Notes: generated by a model not told the origin, from the letters alone. Shown: positions 1 through 33,180, numbered from the stretch's first letter. The stretch: 64,000 nucleotides of DNA from Chrysomallon squamiferum (GCA_012295275.1 CM022679.1:8317169-8381168); one strand, 5' to 3'. Made by a program: numbers and translations.

Positions 1-1059
1 TAAATACCATAATTAATTTTTTTATTTGTTTGTTTTAATTCATTTATTTATCATTATTATTATTATTATTATTTTTTTTTTTTACATTTCTGAAATATAT
101 AAATGAATTATGATTAAAAATTAATAAATTATTCTTGTTTGTAAATAAATAAATAACATTTTTTAATTTGCAGATAAAATTTCAAATTCAAAAAAATAAA
201 TAAAATAGTGCCTCCATTCTGACATCAGATTTCTAGGTAATAATATTTTTAAACAAATAGAAAATAAGAAGAAATGCTTTATTCAGTGATAACCTCACTA
301 TTTTATAAATCTAAATTACAAGACATCACCATATCTATGTTAAGAATCATCTAACTAGAGAGAAAAACCACTGCAGTCAGTCACTTCATGGGCTATTCTC
401 TTTATCAGCAGAAAAGATCCTCTCTATCAACCTTTCCATAGACAGGAAATAATAAATACTTCAACAGGAAATGGGTGAGTAATGGCTGCATTGACTGTGG
501 TGGATCATGTCCTGCTCTGCTTCAGGCCAATTCTCTAACCACAAAGTTAAGGACTGACTCGAAATATGCCAGATGAAACCATAGCAAATTGGCCTTTGGT
601 GTTCATGATGATATCAAAATGACAGCATGCAGGATTATTTTTAAACTCTTTTGATAATTAATTATTACTTAGTTATTAATTAAAACTTTTCAGCTAAAAA
701 CCCAGAATAAAACAAAGCAAAGAAATATGTAGAAAATATTTAAACTATTTCTTCGTATCACCAGAAGATACACTTCAAAAACATCCGTTTCTCAACCTCA
801 AACAGCTGATTCTGGTGGATTAATTTAACACAGATGTTGAGTAGGCAGTTTAATCACTGACCCATCTTTAATTAATCGAGGGACAGAATGGGGACATGTC
901 GAAGCCGACTGTTTAGGGAGATTATGCATCCAGTGTTGTCAGATGAGATCAATACAGTTTGACGAGGATGAACTGAGAGCAAGCTTGTTAAGCAGAGCCA
1001 GTATTGTTATTCAATTAACAACGTATAGGAACTGGATTGCAGTTCACTGGCTTGGAATA

Positions 1060-1760
1060 ATAACACTCTAATACAGTGTGTTAAAGTCTATAACCGTGTT
1101 ACTTTGAAAACTGGCACAATGAACAACATGGTGCAAGAATAGTAGTACAAAGAATGTACAATACTTGAAAACTGGTATAGTTGAAAGATATTGCAGAATA
1201 TTACTTGAAAACTGGTACAAAAACAGTAGTATAAAAGAATATTCAATACTTGAAAACTGGTATAGCGGAAAAATATTGCGCAATTTTACTTGAAACTTTG
1301 TACAAGAAAAGTAGTACAAAAGAATATACAATACTTGAAAACTGGTATAGTGGAAAGATATTGCAGAATATTACTTGAAAGTTTGTACAAAAAAAGTAGT
1401 ACATAGAATATACAATACTTGAAAACTGGTATAGGGGAAAGATATCAAAAAATAATACTTGAAAACTGGTACAATGAAAAACATGGTACAAGAAAAATAG
1501 TACATAGCACATACAATACTTGAAAACTGGTATAATTAAAAGATACTAATGTCTATAAATGTATTACTTGAAAACTAGTACAAAGAAAATACAATACATA
1601 AAAACTGGTACAGGGAAAAGATATTAATATTTATAAGTATGTTACTTGAAAACTAGTACAAAGACAAGACACAACTTGAAAACTGGCATAATGGAAAGAT
1701 GTTGAGGAATATTACTTGAAAATTAGTCACAGTGAAAAACAATGTTCTTGACAACTGCTA
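1060..1760. repeat. Minisatellite, ~85-bp unit
   Basis: ATACTTGAAAACTGGTATAG recurs at about 1161, 1246, 1331, 1415 and 1516 (period 84-85, once 101). Each unit contains a second half-copy, ACTTGAAAACTGGTACAA, so the basic unit is about 42 bp. Copies decay toward 1,880. Confidence 0.9.
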
Positions 1761-2379
1761 AAATGAAAACATACTGAAGTCTAAAAATATGCTGCTAGTA
1801 GGATGAAAACATAGAACTTGACTACTGGTGAGAACTGGGGCTGTGAAACTACAACATTATTTGAAAACTTTGAAAATGTGAATAACAGGGATAAGCCTTT
1901 CTAAGGAATTGTTAAGAGTGGAAACCTAGTTCATTGAAACTAAGCAACAAAAATATCTATTAAATTCTATAACATTAAGGAGTAATATATTAAACTGTAT
2001 ACAATTTTATATAAATAAAATTACACTACAATTTAAATACAATTATTTATACAGAATCCTGAAAGATTACTTCAAATTAATCTAACAATATATAAAAAAA
2101 AAAAAAAAAAAATTCTAAAATGAATCTTCAAATATCTTAAATATATAATAAATTAATAATAATAATACTTTTTAAATAACAACAACAACAACAACCACAA
2201 AGTCTATATTGCATTCTGACATTATGACAAAAGTTCATGTACTGGCAAACAACACCTAACATGAATCAACCAAAGACAAGCAAGAAAATGAAGCCCTATT
2301 TCTATCCACTGCCTTTAAACTGATGGTCATCAAATTCTTTAAACACCCTTAACAACAACATATTGATTTTTTTTTTCTT

Positions 2380-2413
<34 letters not shown>

Positions 2414-2991
2414 ATAAAGAAATGGGTTCCAGATATTACTAAGCATGAAAGACCAAAGAATACTATTGTTCTTTTCTGCAACAACAAATAAAATCCTAAC
2501 GCGACAAAAGCAAAAAAGGTGCAGTCTTGTTTTGCCAAATCTGTGTTGTGGAGACAACAATAGATTTGCCATAAAAATAACATGGCTTCAATAAAAACAG
2601 TAAATCCAAATGTCATTTCAGTACAGCTGTTTTAATGAGAAGCCCTGGGACTGTCTGGTCAGTAATTTAGCTATGTCGGTCAGCACGAAATAAAATTAAT
2701 CTGAACTGCCTGCCACCAGTGAAAATATCACCCAGTTAAAAAAAATCCCACACACACATAAAAAGGATGGTGAAGGTTACGAAGCTAAAGAAAATGTTTT
2801 ATAGCAGCAGCTTCTCCCATTTGTTTGCAAAGTTGCTGATGTTTAAGGGCACAAAGTTTTCAAAATGTATCTAGTTCTAATGTGTATGTACAAATGTGTA
2901 TGTATCTGTGTATATATATATTTATGTGTATGTATTTATATATGCATCTGTGTGCATATATCTGTATATGTGTTTATGTATAGGTGCATGT

Positions 2992-3031
<40 letters not shown>

Positions 3032-4329
3032 TGTATGTATGTGTGTGTGTGAGTCATTGTATTTATTTATGTTTTCAGGTAAAATAATATTCTCCACGGA
3101 TAAAACACACTAATTGAATTGTTTACATAGTTTTCTTATTTATTATCTTTGTCTTTTTCGGTCCATCTGTATGTTTGTTTGTTTGTCCATTTCCCACTCT
3201 CTCTTTAACAACCAAAGTGTTAATTTTATGAGTCAGTAAAAGTTAAAAAAAAATACAAAATACAAAATTACAAACAGAAAAACGTAATTATAATATATTT
3301 ATCTGTCTAGGTTATCCACTTTCTTAATTGCATGTGAATTTAATGTGAAAATAATTAGGATGCAGAGTGTGTTTTTCCTTAGAGGTGTGGATGTTACAGA
3401 AAACAGAATCTCTATAAATTATAGATAAACAGTGTAACTTATATGTGCATGATTACTCTGTTTATTAATCTCACTGCAGATGTAGCGTGCATGTTTTTAC
3501 ATATGTCGCAGTCAATCAGTTAATAACATTATTTATGTATTACGTACGTTACGTAATTCTTTACAGTGCGGCCCATTAAACACTCGTATGTTTTGATGGT
3601 AGGTAAACAGACAAAAACAGAAAATTAATGTGATGAAATGAAATGAAACGAAACGAAATAAAATAAAATAAAATAAAATAAATACATAAATAAATAAAAC
3701 AAAATAAATATAGTGTAAATAACAACAACATACACAGCTGTATAATAAAACAAAACAGGTTTGAAATACACACACACACAAATCTATTGTACATGTGAAT
3801 ATTCATAAAGATTTGCTGAATGTCACTATTTTATAAAAAGATTTCATAAAAAAACAACTTTTTAAAGAATTAAAATTGAAAATAAAAAAAAATAAAAAAA
3901 TAAAAAAATAAAAATTTTAAAATATTTTTTGGGAAGAATCTGTTCTTCTTAGTTTTATATCCTAAATAACATTAAATCACATTTCACATTATATTCAATT
4001 TTTTTTCATTTCTTTTTATTAAAAAAAGATATCTCTGAAGACCTTTTCATTGCAATTTCTTTAACCAATTCCAATTCTTTAAACCCTTTTTCATGTATTA
4101 AACATTTAAAAATATTTCAGAATCTTTCTCTCTTTTTTTAAATATTTTTTTAAAACCATGAACAACTGGAAATCAAGTTAAGTTCACTGCACAAGATTCC
4201 TTCCCCGGAGACACTGTCCATGTAATATTTAAATCCTTCAATTTCACATTTACCACCTCTTTCACTGCCTCTCTGTTTAACAGTTTAATGTCAATTTAAC
4301 ACCACCTTACATTTGATTTACATAATTAG

Positions 4330-4545
4330 CACCTTTAGAATACAATAAAAAGAAGAGAGAGACGCTATAAAGAAGACTGAAATTTTTAAAAAAAGGAATC
4401 TGAAATAGATGAAAGAAAAAAGAAAGATATAAATTAGTCTGAAATAAAAAAAAGATATAAAGCAATCTTAAAAGAAAGAATATAAAGAAGTCTGAAATAA
4501 AAGAAAGGATATAAAGCAATCTTAAAAGAAAAAGAAAAAGAAAAA
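4330..4545. repeat. Tandem repeat, AGATATAAA/GTCTGAAATAAA units
   Basis: 'AAAGATATAAAGCAATCTTA' and 'AAGTCTGAAATAAAAGAAAG' alternate two to three times in A-rich DNA. Confidence 0.6.
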
Positions 4546-5378
4546 AAAACTCTTGTCCTGTAACAGACTGAGTAAAATGACAGTTGATGAGATTTGAAGA
4601 TATTCTCGTCTGCTAATCAAATCACGGCAGCATTGCCACATCAAATGACGGCAATGATGCTGCATCGATCAACGTCTTCACACTTTTTTTTTTTTTTTTC
4701 TACATTCTTTTCCAAATGTGTCCATTTATCTAATCATCTACTTAGCACGTCAATTGTGCCAGAATAAACACATGGACATTAATAGAGCAAAGAAATAACA
4801 GCACTGCGACTTCAACATTCGAAATGATACCAGAGATGAATATTGTCAATTTCTCTCTCTCTTGATCTTTGCTTTTTTTTTAAATAATTTTTTTTTTTAA
4901 AGTTCTTTTTTCTTTCTTTTTTTTTTTTGGTAGCCAGCAAAGTAAGGCTTTTTTTTTCTTCTTTTTTTTCACATATAATTTTAGTGAGAAATAATTCCAC
5001 AGTTTTAACTATTTAAATTCTATTTGAACAATGACAGAATTAGCATATACAAATAGTAAGACTATTTATCCAGCAAACTTGGCACTGAAAGATTCCCACA
5101 TTATTGGATTTTCCCGTTTTCTGAACCGGTAATAAATTGTATACATAAAATATATAACAAACCATGAAAAAATAAAGAACAAAATTGTATTTAACTGCTA
5201 CAAATTAATAGACAGTTTTCTGGAAGCTGGATAAATGATCTTGTACCGTGCATCTTCTATTTGTTGGCTAGTTATTAAATTAAATAGTGGGTTCAGTTAT
5301 ACAAATTTATATTACAGTATGAAAGGATATATGAAAATCTTTTATCATACGATTTTTCTAAGAATTCATGTTTACATA

Positions 5379-5417
<39 letters not shown>

Positions 5418-5549
5418 TTGAGATGATGTTGATAATTATGATATAATAACTATAATCATTTTAATAATAATATTAATATTAATAGTAACATTTTTGATAA
5501 TATTAATAGTATAAATAACAAAAACAGTAATGGTAACAGTAACAATTTC

Positions 5550-5593
<44 letters not shown>

Positions 5594-5749
5594 TCATTTT
5601 TAACACAAATTACTAATACTTCTGTTAACAGAAGGGTCAGAACAAACAAACATTTTTTTTTTTTTTGATTTCTAAAATAAACACACTGAGGTAACAGCTG
5701 ACAAGTAATGTATAATGAAGTGACGCTGAACAAATATTAATTTCCCCAC

Positions 5750-7550
5750 AGTTAAAAAAGTCTGACAGGATTGAGTAGCAAACTCACACTTTTCCAGAGC
5801 TTGCAGATGACAAAGTGATGAGACTGGAACACAGCTTTTGAGATGAAACTTTTTCAGTGGTCAGAGATAAAGTATTAATTTTGTTTAAAACAGCTAGCAG
5901 TATCAATCTGCGTTTGAAAAATGGCTGGGCTTTAGAGATGACAAGTTGATGAAACTGCGATACTGCCTGAATACAAAATAAAGTACCATCTTTGTGATTA
6001 TTTTTTTATTTTTTTCTTCAGTAATCTGAATATTAATTAAAAATTGTTAACTGTATCAGTCTGGGGTTTTTTTGAAAGTTTTCTAGATGTTAAGACAAGG
6101 AGGAACTGTTATATACAGTCTATTTACAGAATAAATCATTGTGTTAGAATTCGAAACTTTTCCTGTAAAAAATATTAATGTGAGACATGAAATCAAATAT
6201 CAGTTTCATTAAAACTGCTAAATGTATCAGTCTGAATCTGAAAGTATTTCTAGACTTTAATAAGTGCGCGTAAACTATGATACATAGTCTGGATACAGAC
6301 CATTGTCTTTGAAATATCAGAGTATTGTCTTTGAGCTCGAAACTTTTCCAGCAATAAATATTATTATTTTAATCTGAAACATGACAAAAATGTATTAATT
6401 TCATTAACACCTCAAACAGTATTGGTAACTAATTTAAAGTTTTCTATACCTAACAAAGAGATGAAATTTTTTTTTGTTAAATACAGAAAGCTTTAATTAT
6501 TTCTGAATCTGAGAGTTCTCTTAATAAATACCCTGATATGGTAATAAATAATAAATTACATTAAAACATCTAACATGTTCCTATAACCTTTGCATGTTAA
6601 AGAAACTCAGATGTTAAGGGTTATTTGTTGCATTAGAGAATTTCATTACCTTCACTTTGAAATTTCTCTGTAATAAAAACCAAGCTAAGGTATGAATATA
6701 TATTATTCATTTCATTAAAACATCTAACAGCAACTGACAGGTTTGTATTTCTAGATCTTGTATAGAAAAGAAACTTGGATGTTACGGGTTATTTTTTTTT
6801 TTTTGGCAAACAGAATAAAGATTTTCATTGTCTTTAATTTGAGGTTTCTCAGTAATGGATTACTAAGCTAAGGCTGGAGCAGATCCAGCTTTTCTGATAA
6901 GTGTGGTGTCCATAACAAACAGAGCACACTAACATTATGAAAAGGCGCTATTGAAAAATTACACACAATTCACATGGACAATAATAATATAATAGTGCTA
7001 CAACAGGGACACTAGCAGATGTATTCTACAGTGTTCTTCACACTGAAAGAAATTTTAAAACACTAAAAAAATTTGCAAAAAATCCTAAAAATCCTAAATA
7101 AAAAGAGCACATCTTCAAATCTGATGGGAGAGGCATCTGGATGCCTTGGATCTCCTCTCTAGATCCACCCTAGTAAGGTATGATAATAGTTTGTTCATTT
7201 CATTAAAGCATTAAACCAGCAAAAGTAACTTAATTTACTGTTTTTATATATGATGAAGAAACTGAGGTTGCACTTTGTTGCATACAGAATAAAGAATTTC
7301 ATTGGGATTAAGATTTCTCAGTAATAAATGATACTAAGTTAAGATATAAATGATTCATTTCATTAAAGTATCCAATTAACAGTGTCAGTAACTAATTTAC
7401 AGTTTTTCTATCTTTTACAAAGTAAAAAAAAACAAAGTCTTGTTTAGAACACTTTGTTGCATACAGAATAATGAATTTCACGGGTGTTAAGATTTTTCCA
7501 CAATTAAAATTAAGCTAAGATATGAAAATAGATAATTAATTTCACTGGTT
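5750..7550. repeat. Old degenerate tandem array, ~150-195-bp unit
   Basis: A recurring order of phrases (TTTCATTAAAACATCTAAC, CAGTATCAGTAACTAATTT, TTTTCTAGAT, TTGCATACAGAATAAAGAAT, GAAATTTCTCAGTAATAAAT, TAAGCTAAGGTATGAA) repeats near 5882, 6032, 6207, 6402, 6559, 6713, 7201, 7361 and 7538. A stretch near 6,900-7,150 breaks the order. Divergence between copies is high. Confidence 0.7.
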
Positions 7551-8403
7551 ATAAAAAAAAATTTAAAAAAAAAGAAGAAAAGATAAATAGTAAAAAGATT
7601 AATGTATATTATATACAGTAATACACAGAGAAATATTCATGTGTCCTGATCAGTTTTTTTTAACTCATCACTGTATTTTTATAACATAAACAGACTTGTA
7701 GATTATCAAATCTTTATGTTTCACAGACAATTTTGTTTCTGAAGTAGGAATGAAAAGTGCAATACAAATATAACACCTTAACAGAGCTTTTTCCTGACTA
7801 TAATTATTAGGATTTATTTATAGAGTATGATATATATTTTATCTTATCAAGTAATTTAACAAATTTAAAAAACAAAAATGTGTGTGTGGGTGTGATAAAA
7901 TATGGAAATTTATTTAACTGAATAATTACATTTTTATGAAAACCAGTACAAGAAGACCTTATTTTCATTTATCTTTTTATGAAAAAAAAAAAAAAAAAAA
8001 AAATAAAAATTAAAAAAATTTGTTGCTCTTCTTCTTATTATTATAAAATAACCCCTAGATTCCAATACATTAAAAAAGCATGATGTGAAATTTCAATATG
8101 AATTGTAAAAGTGCTGATCAAAATGATTCGTGTTGCTGAAAACTGCAGATGGAATTAATAAAACTCACAGGAATAAGAAAATGACTTCAGCTACATGCAG
8201 GCTGTGTTTTTTTTTTTTTAATATACATGCAGACATTGATCATCTGATAAAATGTAAACTAATATACGTGATGTAACAGTGTATTGATCAAACGTGTCCA
8301 GTACAATCTGCACATGTAGGGCTGTCACTGTATGTCATTCGAACTGTGTAATGTCATTATTTTCAATTCTAAGTAGTAACTGTTCTTCTTCAACGTATGC
8401 ATC

Positions 8404-8448
<45 letters not shown>

Positions 8449-9722
8449 AAAGAGAGACTGATTTGTATTATTAGGTATTATATATTTTTAATACTAAAAA
8501 GAAAAAATAATAAAAAATAAAAATTCTGTTTAATATTATGAGGTTGTATAATTGTATAAAATAGTTTGGGTTTGTTTGTTTGTTTTGGTGTAGTTTTTTT
8601 TTTTTCAGATTTGTGTAAAATGAACTTCACCAGCTAAACAAATACAGATTTGTATATCAGAAATATGTTATTATTATTATTATTATTTTATTTTTATTTT
8701 TTTAATTAGAAAAGAAACTTTTGAGAAATTTGTAAATTAAGCAAACAGGTCAAATATAATCTTTTTAAACAAAAATAAATTAAAAAACAAATAAAAGGGA
8801 GATGAAATCTAAATTTTAAATTATTATTTTATTAATATAAGCCATTTTTTTCTTTATTATTATTAATAGTTATTTATTTTTTTAATATAGGACATTTTTT
8901 TTTTAATTAAAAAAGTTTTTAAAACATTTATGTAATAATTTTTTTTAATGTTGGTGATTGTTACATGAAGACGTATGCTGAAATTTTTTAAAAGTATAAT
9001 CTGACAACACTAATTAAACTGTATTATCTAAAAAAAATAAAAATAAAAAAGATATTAGTTTTTGTGGCCTAATAAAATAAATATGAAGTCAAATGTTTTA
9101 ATACAGGATTATCCTTAAAGTTATTATGTATATTATATATTATATATACTGCATTTGTTTACTATTAATTTAACAAATATATAAAGAATGAGAAAATCAA
9201 ATTAACTAACTTAACAAGTAAGTTAGTAACAGATCCATGATTGTAACAATAAAAACAACTTTTTATAATGGCATTTTACTAACTAGCTACACACACATTT
9301 TAATTAACTCATCTATAACTGACAGGAAATTATGTATATTTGACATTTTCAATTCATTCCTGTCACTACAAGGTTTAAACAAGAAATATGAGATTATGAT
9401 CTACCGCTCGATACATTCTCTACAACAGACGGCTACGATAGTAATAAAAATAAAGCTTTGTTATCGTTCTTCAGCTCTTATTACAGATTTTTATAAGTGA
9501 AGCTATACTTTCAAAGTGACAGAAAAAATAAAAAGAAAGAGTGCCAAATATTGCCCATAACTAGACATATATATAAGACTTTAACGTTAGTTCTGTTAAC
9601 TAACTCTAACATAAAGGCCAGTATTCAACAGGCGCGGTAAACATTTCCTGTGTCAAAACAATGTCAACAGAGCACACGCTAAATAATACTCGAATTTTAA
9701 AAAACAAAATTAAATTGCATAC

Positions 9723-9866
9723 CACGTAACAGATCGTGTAGATAAACAGCAGAATTTTGTTGAGCACGTGTGCGGCACACGACGGGCAGAAGGAAACCCG
9801 AAAAGGTTTTCGTTTCTGCCTCATCTCTGGCAACATTTTCTGCATGCCTTCCGATTCCGCCGCCAT
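9723..9866 (-). CDS. Possible first exon of a divergent minus-strand gene
   Basis: On the minus strand an ATG at 9866 in a good context (CAATGGCGGCGG) opens 48 codons (MAAESEGMQKMLPEMRQKRK, then PFRVSFCPSC and a hydrophobic stretch LLFIYTICYV), ending in phase 0 at a plausible GTATGC donor. The patch is richer in CpG than its surroundings and lies beside the E-box cluster, as expected for a bidirectional promoter. I do not recognise the protein and found no convincing second exon between 1 and 9,600. It could be a chance open frame in promoter DNA. Confidence 0.3.
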
Positions 9867-10002
9867 TGTACAATCCCAACTGTTTCGTTAGTAGAAGTCA
9901 TGTGACTGTCACGTGGTCGTTTTTTTTTTTTTTTAACCTTTTTTTTTTCCCTCTCGCACTGAAACAAACAAAAAGTCAAATCGTAGGCCTACTTTCCACG
10001 TG
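9765..10002 (+). promoter_or_regulatory. E-box cluster, candidate CLEAR-type promoter
   Basis: Within 240 bp lie CACGTG at 9765-9770, GTCATGTGAC at 9897-9906, GTCACGTGGT at 9908-9917 and CACGTG at 9997-10002, in a CpG-bearing patch inside very AT-rich DNA. GTCACGTGAC is the CLEAR element bound by TFEB/TFE3 upstream of lysosomal genes, prosaposin among them in mammals. A YY1-like GCCGCCATT sits at 9859-9867. The cluster is about 0.9-1.1 kb upstream of the signal-peptide ATG, so a noncoding first exon may start here. The motifs are seen; promoter activity is inferred. Confidence 0.5.
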
Positions 10003-10830
10003 CACAATGAGTTGCAATAATAATAATAATAAAGTTTTTATTCTTTTTAAACGTTATACCGTTATTTTCATAATTGTGTTTCATCTTGCAGGTGTTACGT
10101 TTTCTCTGACACGTTTACAAAGATTACAATTGAAAATGTTGAAAAATACTGGAAACAGTTATGTTGCGTGCATTTATTGTATTATTTATTTATTTATTTA
10201 TATTTCTTTGAACTACTTTTTTTTCCTGTTCCACAGACTTGCACATAATACTATTTTACATTTCCATGGTTTTAAAAAAAAAAAAAAAAAAAAAAATTTT
10301 TTATTTTACTTCGATAAAACGATCTTCTTTCATTTTGTATTCAAATTTTTATAATTATTGTACCATTTGTTTGACAATTTATTTATTTATTTATTTATTT
10401 ATTTATCATTATAATTTTTAATGGAATTTTTTCATTAGAAAATTACATTTACAAAAGTGATGACTTTCTTCTGTTCATTATTAAATCTTCCTGGCACTTG
10501 GACTGTCTTAATACTTTGGACAGCTAATTAAAATATTCTCTAGTGACCTTCATAATTACGTCTGGATCAAAACTGACCCCTGAACCAGTGACTTAACTTC
10601 CGCACCACCTGACAGCCAGAAGCCAGTTCATCATAAAATAACATCATATTTTCAAATGGTATTATTTTAGGTTAGAGAATACAAATGTTCATTCTACTGT
10701 GCTTAAATTATTTTGTTTAATCAGGTATCTTTGTGTTATCTTCTGTTATCACCCAAAGGTTGACTGTATCATACGTTCACATGACACGCACCTCACATAT
10801 ATATATATATATAGTCTTGTGACCTGTACA

Positions 10831-10854
10831 ATGAACCACATATTTCACATCTGA
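10831..10854 (+). other. Short upstream ORF before the signal-peptide ATG
   Basis: ATG at 10831 reads seven codons to a TGA, 20 bp before the main ATG. It matters only if this segment is in the 5' UTR rather than intron or promoter, which the sequence does not settle. Confidence 0.25.
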
Positions 10855-10874
10855 GGATATTTTTAAAATTAACA

Positions 10875-30587
<19,713 letters not shown>

Positions 30588-31260
30588 ACATACCAGAAAT
30601 AACTATCAGTCCAAATAATTATCAGTATCTACCCTTACATTTTGTACCAGAATTTACCACAAGTAAAAATAATTAAATGTACAACAGTAGAACTGGACAA
30701 AATAACCTATATAATGCAACTGTAAAATATTATATACAAAAAAAACCCCACCTATATGATATTGTGTACAAGAAATATAATGTTATGTAAAAAGACTATG
30801 ATGTTACATATGTAATGAAGATGTCAATAATAATAATAATATAAATAACTTTAAAACAGTGATTAAAAATTGAGTAATTAAATGAAGGTGTATTATTGTT
30901 TGATATACTCGTAATATGTGAAATTAACACTTACATTATGATAATTTTAAAACAGATTTTAAAAAACAATTAAATACAAATTTTTGTTTAATAGCTCATA
31001 ATCTGTACAAGTCCCATAAATTATATAACATTTTTGATTGATAATTAACTATATATTTAAATGAGAAAATAATTTTAAAAATATTTTAAATTGATTTTAA
31101 TTATTAATATACATGAAACTAACAAAAATATCAGTTGAAAATAATAAATTTTTATAAATATTTTATTTTGTTTTGAAATGTTAATTATATATTAACTACA
31201 CCTGTTTTATACAAAATGTTTCAAATATTTATTTTCTTAAATATTAATTGCAATAAAAAG
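30588..31260 (+). terminator. Prosaposin-like 3' UTR and candidate poly(A) signals
   Basis: A/T-rich sequence with no open frame follows the TAA. AATAAA hexamers occur near 31143 and 31252. The one at 31252 lies just before the sequence turns to T-rich simple repeat, so either could mark the transcript end. This is inference from hexamer position only. Confidence 0.4.
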
Positions 31261-32294
31261 ATTTATATATTTCTAATTTTAGTTGAAGTTGCTTGCTCGT
31301 TTCTTTTATTTATTTATTTATTTTTATTCAACACTTGTTGTTTTGGATATGAACCATCGTTATTATTTTAGTGACAAAAAAAAAAAAAAAATTAACAAAA
31401 TTAAAAAATTAAAAAGGATGTTATTAAAAATGGTAATAAAGGAAATAAACAAATGGACCATTCTGCAAACAAATAGTTCTATTTTTATTATTATTATTTT
31501 ATATATTATTATTATTATTTCTTGCACCATTCTTTCAGTCTCCCGGTGTTTTCTGACAGACGCTGTTGGGTGCATTAAGTGGAGTCAAATGTTATAACTG
31601 GCTTTGATGTATTATAACAATGTAATAGCATAACCAGACAAATGACCTTGAACTTACTGCACGACACATTTTTTTTTACACTTTCATTTCAGTTTATTTT
31701 TAAAAAATAAAACAAATAACATATATATTTTTTAAATTATATTTTCATTTCGTATTCATTATAAATAAAAATAATTAAACATATTCTTTTTTTTTTTCTT
31801 TTTTTTAAATAATTGTTTGATTTTAATTAATAAAAATTTAAAAAAAAAAAAAAAAAAAAACCGCCATAAACCAATATGTCATCTTTCAGCCGTTTTAGTT
31901 ACCCTGGATAATGAATTTAAAATTACTTTATTAGAGTGTATGTAATGGTACCTTTTTAATAATGAAAATCCACTTTCGCCCCTACCCCTAACTTTAGAAC
32001 CGAAGCTACGCCCTTAATAATATCTGTATTCTTAAACAAACGAACCGAAACGGCGAATTCTTCAATCGAGGATATAACAATTTCAGGTAATGTAAATTTT
32101 TAATTTTGAGAAAACCCCTGAGTGGTGAATCCCAACGCTTTGCAAAAATCGATTCCGACGTGCTGTGATGATATATCATTTCACTAATTACCACAGATAC
32201 AGTTTAAATATTGGGTTCTTTCATTTTGGCGGCGGCTATGCTGATAGTGATAGGCAGTGATTGATTTTTGGTAAACGCGTGTATGTATATTTGT

Positions 32295-32370
<76 letters not shown>

Positions 32371-32531
32371 GTGGTTAAATTCAGGATTTAACCATTCAAC
32401 ATTCCGGTCTTCACTGATAGGCCTAATAGTAGTTTGACACACGCAAACTGAATATTTGCGCGCGCTTTCATGCAAAAACAAAAGAGAGACCCACAAACAA
32501 TGCAAAGTTAAAGATCGTACATTTTCCTCCA

Positions 32532-32563
<32 letters not shown>

Positions 32564-32689
32564 AATCTTAAAATTTATTAATTACAGTTTATAAATATTT
32601 AATAATTAAAAAAATGACTATACAAATCGGTAAGACATTAATTTTTTTATTTCGTATCCTGAAAGAATTCGATGTGCAAACCGTTGTCT
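31261..32689. other. Intergenic between prosaposin-like gene and STOX
   Basis: Simple repeats, then a CpG-bearing segment (31,860-32,520) with TTTTGGCGGCGG near 32,224 and the (AG)n run. No supported exon. The CpG segment may be regulatory. Confidence 0.5.
32297..32368 (+). repeat. (AG)n microsatellite, intergenic
   Basis: About 36 AG units; similar purine or pyrimidine runs at 43507-43575, 50799-50840, 52498-52585 and 62703-62789. Confidence 0.97.
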
Positions 32690-33180
32690 GAACGTAAGCC
32701 ATTATCATCCGCCTGGCAGGTTATTTGTTTTCATTCTGTCACCCAGAAAAGAAAACAATTCGCTGCATAAATAAATAATCTAATTGCCCAAGCACAGACC
32801 AGTGGTCTTTAAGAAACGTCAAAAAGAGTAAACATCAACCTCAAAAGACAATAATTATTGTTCTACCCTTTCCCCAAATGATCCGGATAAAGAAACTTAA
32901 GGCTATTCGATTAGATCAAGTTAATTTGGCCTGACGGGGCTAGAGTGTTGGTAACTTTTGATTCCGAAGTCGTGCTTGCCCACAGATTAACGGGATTAGC
33001 CTCGGTAATTTGTTTATGTTGCTGATTGTTTTGAAACGCACAAGCCGATGACACCCGAGTTCCTCCAGGCTGCAGAACGGTGACACTCCGGCGCCCTTGG
33101 GCAGGGCTCGCTCAGAAAACATCTGTCACCTCAGACTGAATAATCGTGCCACTGTTTGTGATCTAATTTACATACGGAAC
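32690..33180. promoter_or_regulatory. Complex noncoding block upstream of STOX
   Basis: About 490 bp of non-repetitive, moderate-GC DNA lies between simple-repeat tracts. It has an inverted SOX-like pair (ACAATAATTATTGT near 32,850), GGGATTAGCC (bicoid/Otx type, near 32,990), TAATTTG cores, and GC-rich CTCCGGCGCCCTTGG. No convincing coding frame crosses it. I infer an enhancer or distal promoter for STOX. Confidence 0.35.

Larger units (their letters stand above)
1..9600. other. No supported gene; repeats and simple sequence
   Basis: Apart from the arrays listed separately, this stretch is A/T-rich with many poly-A/T runs. Open frames here are short and driven by low-complexity sequence. If the minus-strand exon at 9866 is real, its downstream exons should lie here, but I found none convincing. 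Confidence 0.6.

Noticed and set aside
2302-2616. Minus-strand 104-codon hydrophobic frame
   Set aside because: Half of it is poly-Phe from a T-run; I could not link it to the minus-strand ATG at 9866.
9770-10354. 194-codon plus-strand open frame over the promoter region
   Set aside because: It runs through poly-T, (AAT)n and poly-A tracts, has no recognisable domain and lies in the E-box patch.
32236-32532. 98-codon minus-strand frame ending in poly-Leu-Ser
   Set aside because: The second half is the (AG)n microsatellite; the first half lies in a CpG-bearing, probably regulatory segment.
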